Shown here: positions 1 through 8,266 of the stretch, one piece after another
Numbering within the stretch: position 1 is the first letter of the stretch
How the letters are laid out: the number at the start of each line of letters is the position of its first letter
NCBI RefSeq assembly: GCF_014199915.1
Contig: NZ_JACHOO010000012.1
Coordinates: forward strand, 1 to 64,000
Source of the DNA: Prosthecomicrobium pneumaticum
GTDB taxonomy: Bacteria > Pseudomonadota > Alphaproteobacteria > Rhizobiales > Kaistiaceae
Direction of reading: 5' to 3'
Length of the DNA stretch: 64,000 nt
The notes under the pieces: model-generated
The model's database searches: none
What the model was told of the DNA's origin: nothing
The model's input: the letters and a program-made list of their open reading frames with translations, nothing else
Translations under genes and position numbers: made by a program

Positions 1-12
1 GTCGGCACCGTC

Positions 13-426
13 GGTTCCGCCCCCTCTCCCGCTTGCGGGAGAGGGCTTCGCATCTTGGCGAGCGAAGCGAGGTTAGATGCGAAGGGTGAGGGTGCCTCTC
101 TCTTCATCGATGAAGGGAAGAGCCCTCACCCCGGCCCTCTCCCGCGGAGCGGGAGAGGGGGGAACCCGGCGGTCGGGCTGGTCCCTCGACACATCGTCGG
201 GCGCAGGTCCCGCGCAGCCGGTTCCGCCCCCTCTCCCGCCTGAGGGAGAGGGCTTCGCATCTTGGCGAGCGAAGCGAGGTTAGATGCGAAGGGTGAGGGT
301 GCGCCTCTCGTCATCGATGAAGGGAAGAACCCTCACCCCGACCCTCTCCCGCGGAGCGGGAGAGGGGGGAGCCCGGCAGTCGGGCTGGTCCCCTGACAGA
401 TCGTCGGTCGCAGGTCTCCCCCATCC
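13..426. repeat. Tandem duplication of a REP-like hairpin unit
   Basis: A unit of 207 bp starting GGTTCCGCCCCCTCTCCCGC at 13 is repeated at 220 with few differences. Each unit holds two hairpin cores (CCCTCTCCCGC / GCGGGAGAGGG) separated by an inner inverted repeat (CTTCGCATCT / AGATGCGAAG). The rest of 427-665 contains no reading frame I can support. Short ORFs across 55-768 are artefacts of the repeat. Confidence 0.8.
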
Positions 427-665
427 GCCCCGCGGCAGAGCGCTTCCGGCCCTGGCGTCGCCGGGCGTGCATGCGACGTGTGTCGCCTCTGATGCCCCTT
501 CCGCCGATCCGGCCGAAGCGCTCGGCCGCTGGTCGATGGACCGTCGAATTCGAACCCCGTAGCGTCCTGCCGGCGCCGCTTCGCCCAGGCCGAGTCCCAA
601 GAGGGCGCTGTCGGTCGCCGAGACGGCCACGGCATCGGGGCGGAGCCGGCGGACCCACGCCGAAC

Positions 666-1472
666 CTAACTCTTCAGCGCGCCCCGCTTGGCGATGTCGA
701 GGTCCGAGAGATAGCCGACGATGTCGTCCGAGGGCGCGCCGGTGGTGGTGACGAAGGCGTCGCGGCACGAACCGAGCGCGGTCGACCGCGCTTCCATCGC
801 CTTGCGGACGGCCGCGAGCGTGGTGTTGGGCGCGACGTAGATCGCGGTGTCGTCGAGGATCGGCGCGATGGCAGGATCGCCGAGCAGGTCGGACAGCTTG
901 ATGTCAGCCGCCTGCGCGCCGGTCGCGGTCTTGCCGAGAACGAAGCGGTTGACGGTCGAATCGTGAATGACGCCGAGCCCCTTCCTGCCTTTCAGCACGA
1001 TGACCCGGCTCAGCCCCTTGGCTTCGAACGTCTTGAGGATGTCGCCATAGAGCGGGCGGCCATCATCCTCGGGGGTCGACACGGTGAGCAATTTGTCGGC
1101 CGGGATCATCGCTTCTGCGGCCGCGATGCTGGTCAGGCGATCCGGCAGGGCCTCCTGAAGCAGAGCCTTGGTGTTCTGCGCCGCCGATTCGAAATTGTCG
1201 CGCGCGAAGTAAAACGCGATGACGGCACCGATCCAGGCACCGAGCAGAGGGAAAATCGCCGCAGAGAGCTTCTCGAGCTGTTCGAAGGCGGACTGGATGA
1301 CGATCGTGTCGCTGCTCGGCCGGACGATCAGCCAGATCGTCGGACAGACCACCGCGCCGATCAGGATCCCGATCGCGACATAGCCGCCCCAGATGATCCG
1401 GTCGGCCACGCGTCCGCGTTCCACGGCGAGCGTTGCCTGGAGCGCGGCACCCGTCTGTCCGTCCTCTGCCAT
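666..1472 (-). CDS. Membrane protein with CBS-like cytoplasmic domain
   Basis: 268 aa of unknown function. Two strong hydrophobic segments are visible, about residues 26-50 and 70-95. They are followed by a soluble region (about 120-265) with two repeats whose beta-strand pattern (VIVLKGRKGLGVI, then DAFVTTTGAPSDDIVGYLSD) resembles paired CBS nucleotide-binding motifs. CBS pairs usually bind adenosyl ligands, but that assignment is by eye. The start has a strong ribosome site (GGAGGAGG) about 7 bases upstream. It is divergent from fumC, with no partner gene on its own strand. It could equally be a lineage-specific membrane sensor. The reading frame is sure; the function is not. Confidence 0.7.
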   Translation of the reverse strand: MAEDGQTGAALQATLAVERGRVADRIIWGGYVAIGILIGAVVCPTIWLIVRPSSDTIVIQSAFEQLEKLSAAIFPLLGAWIGAVIAFYFARDNFESAAQNTKALLQEALPDRLTSIAAAEAMIPADKLLTVSTPEDDGRPLYGDILKTFEAKGLSRVIVLKGRKGLGVIHDSTVNRFVLGKTATGAQAADIKLSDLLGDPAIAPILDDTAIYVAPNTTLAAVRKAMEARSTALGSCRDAFVTTTGAPSDDIVGYLSDLDIAKRGALKS

Positions 1473-1616
1473 CGGCCCCTCCTCCGATGAGCGGAGGGTA
1501 TATCATTCGGTTGGATTATCAAGAGTTGCGCCGAGGTCCGGCGCGGCCATGGACGCTTGCCCCTCGCGCGGCCGTGGCTAGAGTGGCGCGGCCTTTGACC
1601 TGCTTCGAGAGAGACG

Positions 1617-3008
1617 ATGACGAAGACGCGCGTTGAAACGGACACGTTCGGCCCGATCGAGGTCGCGTCGGACCGCTATTGGGGCGCGCAGGCGCAGCGC
1701 TCGCTCGGCAATTTCAAGATCGGCTGGGAAAAGCAGCCGCTGCCCGTCGTCCGCGCGCTCGGCATCGTCAAGCGCGCCGCGGCCGAGGTCAATATGGCGC
1801 TCGGCCGGCTCGATCCGACGATCGGCGGCGCCATCGTCGCCGCGGCGCAGGAGGTGATCGAGGGCAAGCTCGACGATCATTTCCCGCTCGTCGTCTGGCA
1901 GACCGGCTCCGGCACCCAGTCGAACATGAACGCCAACGAGGTGATCTCGAACCGCGCGATCGAGATGCTCGGCGGCGCGATGGGCTCGAAGAAGCCGGTC
2001 CATCCGAACGACCACGTCAATATGAGCCAGTCGTCGAACGACACCTATCCGACCGCGATGCACGTCGCCTGCGCGGAGGAGATCGTCCACCGGCTGATCC
2101 CCGCCCTGCAGCAGCTGCGCAATGCGCTGAACGACAAGGCGCAGGCCTGGTCGACGATCATCAAGATCGGCCGCACCCACACCCAGGACGCCACGCCCCT
2201 GACGCTCGGCCAGGAGTTTTCCGGCTATACGCGGCAGGTCGAGAACGGCATCGCCCGCATCGAGCAGACCCTGCCGATGCTGATGCAGCTCGCCCAGGGC
2301 GGCACCGCGGTCGGCACCGGCCTCAACGCGCCGGTCGGCTTCGCCGAGATGGTGGCGGAGAAGATCGCCGCGATCACCGCGCTTCCCTTCACCTCCGCAC
2401 CGAACAAGTTCGAGGCGCTCGCCGCGCACGACGCGATGGTGTTCAGCCACGGCGCGATCAACACGGTCGCCGCCTCGCTGTTCAAGATCGCCAACGACAT
2501 CCGCTTCCTCGGCTCCGGCCCCCGTTCGGGCCTCGGCGAGCTCGCCCTGCCGGAGAACGAGCCCGGCTCCTCGATCATGCCGGGCAAGGTCAATCCGACC
2601 CAGTGCGAGGCACTCACGCAGGTCTGCGTGCAGATCTTCGGCAACCATGCCGCGCTCACCTTCGCCGGCAGCCAGGGCCATTTCGAACTCAACGTCTTCA
2701 ACCCGGTGATGGCCTACAATTTCCTGCAGTCGGTGCGGCTGATGGCGGATGCCGCGGTGTCCTTCACCGAGAACTGCGTCGTCGGCATCGTGCCGCGCGA
2801 GGACAACATCAAGGCCGCGCTCGACCGGTCGCTGATGCTCGTCACCGCGCTCGCCCCCAAGATCGGCTATGACGCGGCGGCGAAGATCGCCAAGACCGCG
2901 CACAAGAACGGCACCACGCTGCGCGAGGAGGCGGTCGGCGGCGGCTATGTCAGCGACGCCGAGTTCGACGCGGTGGTCCGGCCGGAGGACATGATCGGGC
3001 CGAAGTGA
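1617..3008 (+). CDS. fumC: Class II fumarate hydratase
   Basis: 463 aa, the usual length of class II (iron-independent, heat-stable) fumarase, which interconverts fumarate and malate in the TCA cycle in the cytoplasm. The sequence shows the superfamily signature [11 protein letters not shown] in the C-terminal half and the substrate-site block [14 protein letters not shown] near residue 100, both diagnostic of the aspartase/fumarase family. Argininosuccinate lyase and aspartase are excluded by the full fumarase-type context of these motifs. It is monocistronic; the next genes on the strand are a toxin-antitoxin pair beginning about 110 bases later. Confidence 0.97.
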   Translation: MTKTRVETDTFGPIEVASDRYWGAQAQRSLGNFKIGWEKQPLPVVRALGIVKRAAAEVNMALGRLDPTIGGAIVAAAQEVIEGKLDDHFPLVVWQTGSGTQSNMNANEVISNRAIEMLGGAMGSKKPVHPNDHVNMSQSSNDTYPTAMHVACAEEIVHRLIPALQQLRNALNDKAQAWSTIIKIGRTHTQDATPLTLGQEFSGYTRQVENGIARIEQTLPMLMQLAQGGTAVGTGLNAPVGFAEMVAEKIAAITALPFTSAPNKFEALAAHDAMVFSHGAINTVAASLFKIANDIRFLGSGPRSGLGELALPENEPGSSIMPGKVNPTQCEALTQVCVQIFGNHAALTFAGSQGHFELNVFNPVMAYNFLQSVRLMADAAVSFTENCVVGIVPREDNIKAALDRSLMLVTALAPKIGYDAAAKIAKTAHKNGTTLREEAVGGGYVSDAEFDAVVRPEDMIGPK

Positions 3009-3048
3009 ACCTCCGATCCGACCGAAGACCCGGGCTCCAGGATGACGG

Positions 3049-3063
3049 GCCGATCTGATCGGC
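3049..3063. promoter_or_regulatory. Palindrome between fumC and ccdAB
   Basis: Perfect inverted repeat GCCGATC-T-GATCGGC, 59 bases before the ccdA start. Toxin-antitoxin operons are normally repressed by the antitoxin at such a site, so it is a candidate ccdAB operator. It could also be a terminator stem of fumC, but no T-run follows. Confidence 0.35.
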
Positions 3064-3121
3064 GGCGGGCTGTCCTCTCGCCTCTCGCGTGTTATCCTCG
3101 CGTCCGGCAAGGAGGTCCGCC

Positions 3122-3343
3122 ATGACGGACATTCTCGACACCCGCGTCGACGAGCAACTGGTCGCCGAGGCGAAGCGCCTCGGCATCGATGTCGGCAGCG
3201 TGACCAATCGCGCGCTGCGGGACCAGATCGACAGGGTGCGCTTTCGCGAGGCGTGGCGCACGGCGAACCGCGAAGCGATCGCGGAGGCGAATGCCGAACT
3301 GGCGCGAAACGGCCTGTGGTCCGATGGGCTGCGGACGTTCTGA
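3122..3343 (+). CDS. ccdA: CcdA-family antitoxin
   Basis: 73 aa antitoxin of a type II module. It has an N-terminal ribbon-helix-helix-like DNA-binding part (DTRVDEQLVAEAKRLGIDVG) and an acidic C-terminal tail ending GLWSDGLRTF. This matches the CcdA family pattern of a C-terminal segment that wraps the toxin. I prefer the ATG at 3122, preceded by AAGGAGGT, over an upstream in-frame start at 3089. The stop overlaps the toxin start (TGATG), so the pair is translationally coupled. Confidence 0.85.
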   Translation: MTDILDTRVDEQLVAEAKRLGIDVGSVTNRALRDQIDRVRFREAWRTANREAIAEANAELARNGLWSDGLRTF

Positions 3344-3642
3344 TGCGGCAGTTCGACGTCTGCCGCCTGCGTCGAGACGACGAGACGCTCGTGGTGTTGT
3401 TGCAGCACGACGTGGCGGACGGACTGGACACGCGGATCGTCGCCCCGGTTTCCTTCCTGCCCTATCGGGACCTCGTTGGCGCGGTGCGGCTGGCGGTCGA
3501 TGTCGCAGGCCGCACCGGCGTCGTGCTGGTCGACCGGCTCGCCGCCATCGAGTGCCGGAGCCTCGGGCCGGCCGTCGCCTCGATCGCCCATGAGCAAGAC
3601 CGCCTGAAGCGGGCCATCGACCTGCTGTTCCTCGGTATCTGA
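3343..3642 (+). CDS. ccdB: CcdB-family gyrase-poison toxin
   Basis: 99 aa, matching the CcdB family length of about 100. It keeps the N-terminal MRQFDVCRL strand, a mid-region LVDRLAAIE, and the family C-terminus LKRAIDLLFLGI, where the terminal Trp-Gly-Ile of plasmid CcdB is replaced by Leu-Gly-Ile. CcdB poisons DNA gyrase in studied members. The altered tail matters because the last residues of F-plasmid CcdB are needed for toxicity, although chromosomal homologues vary. Its ATG overlaps the ccdA stop codon. Confidence 0.85.
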   Translation: MRQFDVCRLRRDDETLVVLLQHDVADGLDTRIVAPVSFLPYRDLVGAVRLAVDVAGRTGVVLVDRLAAIECRSLGPAVASIAHEQDRLKRAIDLLFLGI

Positions 3643-3661
3643 GGCCGGAGCCTGACCCGCC

Positions 3662-3865
3662 ATGACCGCCGACATCGTCAATCTGCGCGCCGCCCGCAAG
3701 GAGAAGGCGCGTGCGGCGCGGCGGGCCGAGGCGGCGCAGAACCGGGCGAAATTCGGCCGCTCGAAGGCGGAGCGCACGCTCGACGAGGCGCAACAGGAAC
3801 GGGCGGCGCGGCGGCTCGACGGCCATAGCCTCCGGCCGGACGACAAGGGGGATGGCGGGGTGTGA
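3662..3865 (+). CDS. DUF4169 family protein
   Basis: 67 aa, highly charged and probably helical (INLRAARKEKARAARRAEA, then NRAKFGRSKAE and a closing LDGHSLRP). This is the full pattern of DUF4169, a small alphaproteobacterial family of unknown function. The gene overlaps the next one by 4 bases (GTGA), which means translational coupling. The DUF4169/ribbon-helix-helix pair is commonly found together in Hyphomicrobiales (established as gene context only). Confidence 0.85.
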   Translation: MTADIVNLRAARKEKARAARRAEAAQNRAKFGRSKAERTLDEAQQERAARRLDGHSLRPDDKGDGGV

Positions 3866-4083
3866 CGAAACGCTCGCTCTCGATCGCCGGGCACCGCACC
3901 TCGATCTCGCTCGAGGCGCCGTTCTGGGACGCGGCGAAGGCGATCGCGGCCGGGCACGGCCAGTCGCTCGCCGCCTTCGTCGCCGCGATCGATGCGGCGC
4001 GCGATCCGGCGGTCAACCTCTCCTCGGCCATCCGCATCGCCGTACTCGCGCATTATCGCGATTGCGCGGCTCCGGACCGTTGA
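3862..4083 (+). CDS. Ribbon-helix-helix domain protein
   Basis: 73 aa with a GTG start overlapping the DUF4169 stop. The strand RSLSIAGHRTSISLEAPFWDA followed by two helices matches the ribbon-helix-helix fold of family PF13467 (RHH_4). It is likely a small DNA-binding regulator, and its target is unknown. It lies 116 bases upstream of hflK and could share a transcript with it. Confidence 0.8.
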   Translation: MTKRSLSIAGHRTSISLEAPFWDAAKAIAAGHGQSLAAFVAAIDAARDPAVNLSSAIRIAVLAHYRDCAAPDR

Positions 4084-4198
4084 TCCGGAGCCCTCCGGTT
4101 CCCACTTTCCCAAGGCCGCGCATGGGCGCGGCTTTCGCTTGCCTCGCGGGCGGGGGGCCGCTACGCCTTCCGGGTCGCGCAAAGAACAAGGACGACAG

Positions 4199-5332
4199 AT
4201 GCCCTGGAGCAACCAGACGGGCGGCGGTGGATGGAAGGGAGGCAATGGCGGCGGCCCATGGGGTCAAAGCCCGCGGGGCGGCGGAAGTTCCGGACCGCCC
4301 GACCTCGACGAAATCCTGCGCCGGAGCCAGGACCGTCTTCGCCGCGTGCTGCCGGGGGGCGGTGGCGGCACCAATCCCGCGCTCTTTGCGATCGTGGTGA
4401 TCGCGATCGCCGCCTTCCTCGGCTACTCCTTCTTCACCTTCCGCGTCGAACCCGATGAGGTCGGCGTCGTGCTGCGCTTCGGCAAGGTCGAGCGCGAGCA
4501 GCCGCCGGGCCTCAACTGGCGTCTGCCCTATCCGATCGAGACGGTCGAGACGCCGAAGGTCACCCGCACCAATTCGGTGTCGGTCGGCATCGTCATGGTC
4601 GACGGCGCCGGCGGCGCGCAGGGCCGCGACGTCGAGGCGGAGAGCCTGATGCTGACCGGCGACGAGAACATCGTCGACATCGACTTCACCGTGTTCTGGC
4701 AGATCAAGGACGCGCGCGACTATCTCTTCAACATCCAGAATCCGGACGGCACCGTGAAGGCCGCCGCCGAGAGCGCGATGCGTGAAGTCGTCGGCCGCTC
4801 CGATATCCAGCCGATCCTCACCCAGGCCCGCCAGATCACCGAGACGCAGGTGCAGGATCTCCTGCAGGAGACGCTCGACGAATACGGCGCCGGCATCCAG
4901 ATCAACCAGGTGCAGCTGCAGAAGGTCGATCCGCCCGCCGAGGTCATCGACGCCTTCCGCGACGTCCAGGCGGCCCGTGCCGACCAGGAACGCCTGCAGA
5001 ACGAGGCGCAGACCTATGCCAACCGGGTGATCCCCGAGGCGCGCGGCCAGGCGGCGCAGATCGTCCAGGCGGCCAACGCCTATCGCGACCAGACGATCGC
5101 CGAGGCGCGCGGCCAGGCCGACCGCTTCGTCAAGGTGTTCGAATCCTATCGGGCGGCGCCCGACGTCACCCGCCGCCGCATCTATATGGAGACGATGGAG
5201 AAGGTGCTCGGCACCACGGAGAACGTGCTGATCGACGAGCGCGGCGCGGCCGAGAACGTCGTGCCCTATCTGCCGCTCGAGCCGCTCAACCGGACGCCCG
5301 CCGCGGCGCCGGCCACCGGAGGGCAGCCGTGA
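4199..5332 (+). CDS. hflK: FtsH protease activity modulator HflK
   Basis: 377 aa. HflK and HflC form a large periplasm-facing SPFH (band 7) cage around the FtsH protease in the inner membrane and restrain its membrane-protein degradation. The N-terminus is Gly-rich (residues 8-57), as is typical. A single membrane anchor lies at about 60-81, followed by the SPFH domain starting FRVEPDEVGVVLRFG and a long Ala/Gln/Glu-rich helix (about 250-330). I chose ATG 4199 because the longer in-frame upstream region lies in a gap and overlaps the previous gene. Its stop overlaps the hflC start. Confidence 0.95.
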   Translation: MPWSNQTGGGGWKGGNGGGPWGQSPRGGGSSGPPDLDEILRRSQDRLRRVLPGGGGGTNPALFAIVVIAIAAFLGYSFFTFRVEPDEVGVVLRFGKVEREQPPGLNWRLPYPIETVETPKVTRTNSVSVGIVMVDGAGGAQGRDVEAESLMLTGDENIVDIDFTVFWQIKDARDYLFNIQNPDGTVKAAAESAMREVVGRSDIQPILTQARQITETQVQDLLQETLDEYGAGIQINQVQLQKVDPPAEVIDAFRDVQAARADQERLQNEAQTYANRVIPEARGQAAQIVQAANAYRDQTIAEARGQADRFVKVFESYRAAPDVTRRRIYMETMEKVLGTTENVLIDERGAAENVVPYLPLEPLNRTPAAAPATGGQP

Positions 5333-6411
5333 TGCGTACCGTCTTCGGAACCGTCGGCGCGATCGTCGCCGCGGCGATCCTCATCGTGCTCTACCTTTCC
5401 TTCTTCATCGTCGACGTGCGGCAGCAGGCACTCGTCCTGCGCTTCGGCAATCCGGTCCGGGTCGTCACCGAGCCGGGTCTCGCCTTCAAGGTGCCGCTGA
5501 TCGACAATGTCGTCTATATCGACAAGCGGGTGCTCGATCTCGACTCGCCGCCGCTCGAGGTGATCGCGTCGGATCAGAAGCGTCTCGTCGTCGACGCCTT
5601 CGGCCGCTTCCGCATCGTCGATCCGCTCTTGTTCTACCAGGCGGTCGGCACGGTGGACGTCGCCGAGACGCGGCTCTCCTCGGTGCTCAACTCCTCGGTC
5701 CGCCGGGTGCTCGGCGAGGTCACCTTCCAGGCCCTCGTGCGCGACCAGCGTGCGGCGCTGATGGACCGCATCACCCAGCAGGTGAATGGCGAGGCGCGCC
5801 GCTTCGGCATCTCGGTCGTCGACGTGAAGATCCGCCGCGCGGATCTGCCGGCGCAGAACAGCCAGGCGATCTTCCAGCGCATGCAGACCGAGCGTCAGCG
5901 CGAGGCGACGGAGATCCGCGCCGAAGGCGAGGAGGCGGCGCGCACCATCCGGGCGCAGGCCGACCGCCAGGCGACGGTGATCGTCGCCGAGGCGAACCGG
6001 CAGGCGGACGGGCTGCGCGGCGACGGCGAATCGCAGCGCAACACGATCTTCGCCGAGGCGTTCTCGCAGGACCCCGACTTCTTCGCCTTCTATCGTTCGA
6101 TGGAAGCCTATTCGAAGGGGATCGGCACCGCCAAGACGCGCCTCGTGATCTCGCCGAAGTCGGAGTTCTTCCGCTACTTCGACAATCCGGCGGGCGGCGC
6201 TGCCGCGCTCGACCGGCCGGCGACGACATCGCAGGTGCCCGCGCGCGCCGCGGCAGGGGCCGGTTCGCCCGCTCCCGCCGAGGCGCCGTCGCCACCCGAG
6301 GCGCCGTCGCCGCCCGAGGCGTCGCCCGCTCCGGCTGAGGCACCGCCGGCCGAGCCCGCGCCCGTCGCGCCGCCGGCCGAAGGGCAGGCGGTGCCTGCGC
6401 CGGCCCAGTGA
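5332..6411 (+). CDS. hflC: Protease modulator HflC
   Basis: 359 aa, partner of HflK in the FtsH-associated membrane complex. It has a membrane anchor at residues 5-25, an SPFH domain (QQALVLRFGNPVRVV onward), and a coiled-coil region with repeated RAEGEE/RAQADR blocks. After the conserved ISPKSEFFRYF block, the protein carries an unusual low-complexity tail of about 70 residues made of Pro/Ala/Glu repeats (EAPSPPEAPSPPEASPAPAE). GGAGGG lies 8 bases before ATG 5332; a GTG at 5329 is an alternative start. The stop overlaps the start of the next gene (GTGA). Confidence 0.94.
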   Translation: MRTVFGTVGAIVAAAILIVLYLSFFIVDVRQQALVLRFGNPVRVVTEPGLAFKVPLIDNVVYIDKRVLDLDSPPLEVIASDQKRLVVDAFGRFRIVDPLLFYQAVGTVDVAETRLSSVLNSSVRRVLGEVTFQALVRDQRAALMDRITQQVNGEARRFGISVVDVKIRRADLPAQNSQAIFQRMQTERQREATEIRAEGEEAARTIRAQADRQATVIVAEANRQADGLRGDGESQRNTIFAEAFSQDPDFFAFYRSMEAYSKGIGTAKTRLVISPKSEFFRYFDNPAGGAAALDRPATTSQVPARAAAGAGSPAPAEAPSPPEAPSPPEASPAPAEAPPAEPAPVAPPAEGQAVPAPAQ

Positions 6412-6593
6412 GCGAACTCGCCGTCGCGATCGGGCTGGTTCTGGCGATCGAGGGGACGCTCTATGCGGGCTTCCCCTCGGCCGCCAAGGCGATGATGCGC
6501 CAGGGCCTCGCGACGCCCGACGCGACCCTGCGCGCCGCCGGCCTCGCCGCGCTCGTTCTCGGCTTCGTCATCGTGCGGCTCGCCAAATGGTGA
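6408..6593 (+). CDS. DUF2065 family small membrane protein
   Basis: 61 aa with two hydrophobic segments (LAVAIGLVLAIEGTLYAGF and AAGLAALVLGFVIVRL), matching DUF2065. That family is routinely encoded between hflC and a DegP-like protease in alphaproteobacteria. It probably sits in the inner membrane with HflKC, but no function is established. The GTG start overlaps the hflC stop by four bases, so expression is coupled. Confidence 0.88.
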   Translation: MSELAVAIGLVLAIEGTLYAGFPSAAKAMMRQGLATPDATLRAAGLAALVLGFVIVRLAKW

Positions 6594-6670
6594 CCGCATT
6601 GTCGGGAGAAGCTCGTGCCAGCCTCGCCGGCCGCGCTGCGGCCGGCGAAACCCTTGCGGAGGATTGGCTG

Positions 6671-8146
6671 ATGGCCATGATGAAGACTGTGATCCGTCGG
6701 CTCGGGCTCGCCGCGGCGGCCGCCGGCGTGCTGGTGCTCGCCGCGCCGATCGCGCCGCCGGCGCTGGCGCGCGGTCCGGATTCCGTCGCCGACCTCGCCG
6801 AAGGGCTGATCGATTCGGTCGTCAACATCTCGACCTCGCAGACCGTCGCCGGCAGCCGCGGCGTGCCGCTGCCCGAGGTGCCGGACGGCTCGCCCTTCCA
6901 GGAATTCTTCGACGATTTCTTCAACCGGCAGCAGCAGCAGCCGGACAGCACGCCGCGCAAGGTCCAGTCGCTCGGTTCCGGCTTCGTCATCGACGCGTCG
7001 GGCATCATCATCACCAACAATCACGTGATCGAGGGCGCCGACGAGATCACCGCCAATTTCAACGACGGCACCAAGCTCAAGGCGACCGTGCTCGGCCATG
7101 ACAGCAAGACCGATCTCGCCGTGCTGAAGGTCGAGCCGGCAAAGCCGCTCAAGGCGCTGAAGTTCGGCGATTCGGAGAAGCTGCGCGTCGGCGACTGGGT
7201 GATGGCGATCGGCAATCCGTTCGGCCTCGGCGGCACGGTGACGGTCGGCATCGTCTCGGCCCGCAACCGCGACATCAATTCCGGGCCGTATGACAATTTC
7301 ATCCAGACCGACGCCGCGATCAATCGCGGCAATTCCGGCGGCCCGCTGTTCAACATGGACGGCGAGGTGATCGGCATCAACACGGCGATCATCTCGCCCT
7401 CCGGCGGCTCGATCGGCATCGGCTTCGCCGTGCCGTCCTCCTCGGCGATCAATGTCGTCGCGCAGCTGCGCGAATTCGGCGAGACGCGGCGCGGCTGGCT
7501 CGGCGTGCGCATCCAGCAGGTCACCGACGAGATCGCCGAGAGCCTCGGCCTCGGCCAGGCACGCGGCGCGCTCGTCGCCGGCGTCACCGAGGACGGCCCC
7601 GCGGCCGCCGCCGGCATCCAGCCGGGCGACGTCATCGTCTCCTTCGCCGGCCGGCCGGTCGTCCAGATGCGGGACCTGCCGCGCCTCGTCGCCGACGCCG
7701 AGATCGGCAAGGCGGTCGAGGTGGTGGTGGTGCGCAAGGGCGCCGAGGTGACGCTGAAGACGACGCCCGGGCGGCTCGAGGAGAATGACGAGGCCGCCGC
7801 AGCGGCGAGCTCGACGCCGCCGGCGGAGCCCGCCAAGCCGGCCGACCTCAAGGTGCTCGGCATGACCCTCGTCGACATGACGCCGGCGCTGCGCACCCAG
7901 TACGGCATCGCCCAGGCCGTGAACGGCGTCGTCGTCACGGCGGTCGAGCCGGGCTCGAGCGCCGCCGACAACGGCATCGAAGCCGGCAATGTGATCGTCG
8001 AGGTGGCGCAGGAGACCGTCGGCACGCTCGAGGACGTGCAGAAGCCGATCGAGGCGCGCCAGAAGGAGGGCGGCAAGCTCGTCCCGGTGCTCGTCGCCAA
8101 CAAGGACGGCGACTTCCGCTACGTGGCGCTGCGCCTCGGCAACTGA
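6671..8146 (+). CDS. degP: Do/DegP-family periplasmic serine endopeptidase
   Basis: 491 aa HtrA-type protease that degrades misfolded periplasmic proteins. After a signal peptide (residues 1-34, Ala-rich core), the trypsin-like domain has the full triad: His118 (TNNHVIEG), Asp148 (KTDLAVL) and Ser222 (RGNSGGPLFN). Two PDZ domains follow: about 275-370 (RGWLGVRIQQV...) and 395-485 (VLGMTLVDMTPAL...). ATG 6671 has GGAGG 8 bases upstream; the longer frame from 6587 would spoil the signal peptide. Last gene of the hflK-hflC-DUF2065 cluster, so the cluster looks like one envelope quality-control operon. Confidence 0.95.
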   Translation: MAMMKTVIRRLGLAAAAAGVLVLAAPIAPPALARGPDSVADLAEGLIDSVVNISTSQTVAGSRGVPLPEVPDGSPFQEFFDDFFNRQQQQPDSTPRKVQSLGSGFVIDASGIIITNNHVIEGADEITANFNDGTKLKATVLGHDSKTDLAVLKVEPAKPLKALKFGDSEKLRVGDWVMAIGNPFGLGGTVTVGIVSARNRDINSGPYDNFIQTDAAINRGNSGGPLFNMDGEVIGINTAIISPSGGSIGIGFAVPSSSAINVVAQLREFGETRRGWLGVRIQQVTDEIAESLGLGQARGALVAGVTEDGPAAAAGIQPGDVIVSFAGRPVVQMRDLPRLVADAEIGKAVEVVVVRKGAEVTLKTTPGRLEENDEAAAAASSTPPAEPAKPADLKVLGMTLVDMTPALRTQYGIAQAVNGVVVTAVEPGSSAADNGIEAGNVIVEVAQETVGTLEDVQKPIEARQKEGGKLVPVLVANKDGDFRYVALRLGN

Positions 8147-8156
8147 CCGGAACGGC

Positions 8157-8188
8157 GGCGCTGCGGCCTCATCCGAGGCTGCGGCGCC
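8157..8188 (+). terminator. Hairpin after degP
   Basis: A 14-bp stem (GGCGCTGCGGCCTC / GAGGCTGCGGCGCC, two G-U pairs) with loop ATCC lies 11 bases after the degP stop. No T-run follows, so it may act as a stabilising 3' hairpin or a weak terminator. A TTGACA box at 8208-8213 could start the next gene, but no good -10 box follows. Confidence 0.5.
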
Positions 8189-8266
8189 GCGCCGGCCCTC
8201 GTCGCGATTGACAAGGCGAGGCTTTCGCGCTGCACCATCCTTCCGGCTGAGAGAAGGACGGGCGGG

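Noticed and set aside
280-768. A minus-strand ORF of 162 codons near the first gene.
   Set aside because: It starts inside the coding region of the membrane protein and runs into the repeat; composition is Arg/Pro-rich and unlike real genes here.
5329-5334. GTG at 5329 as the start of hflC.
   Set aside because: The ATG at 5332 is better spaced from GGAGGG; the two differ by one residue.
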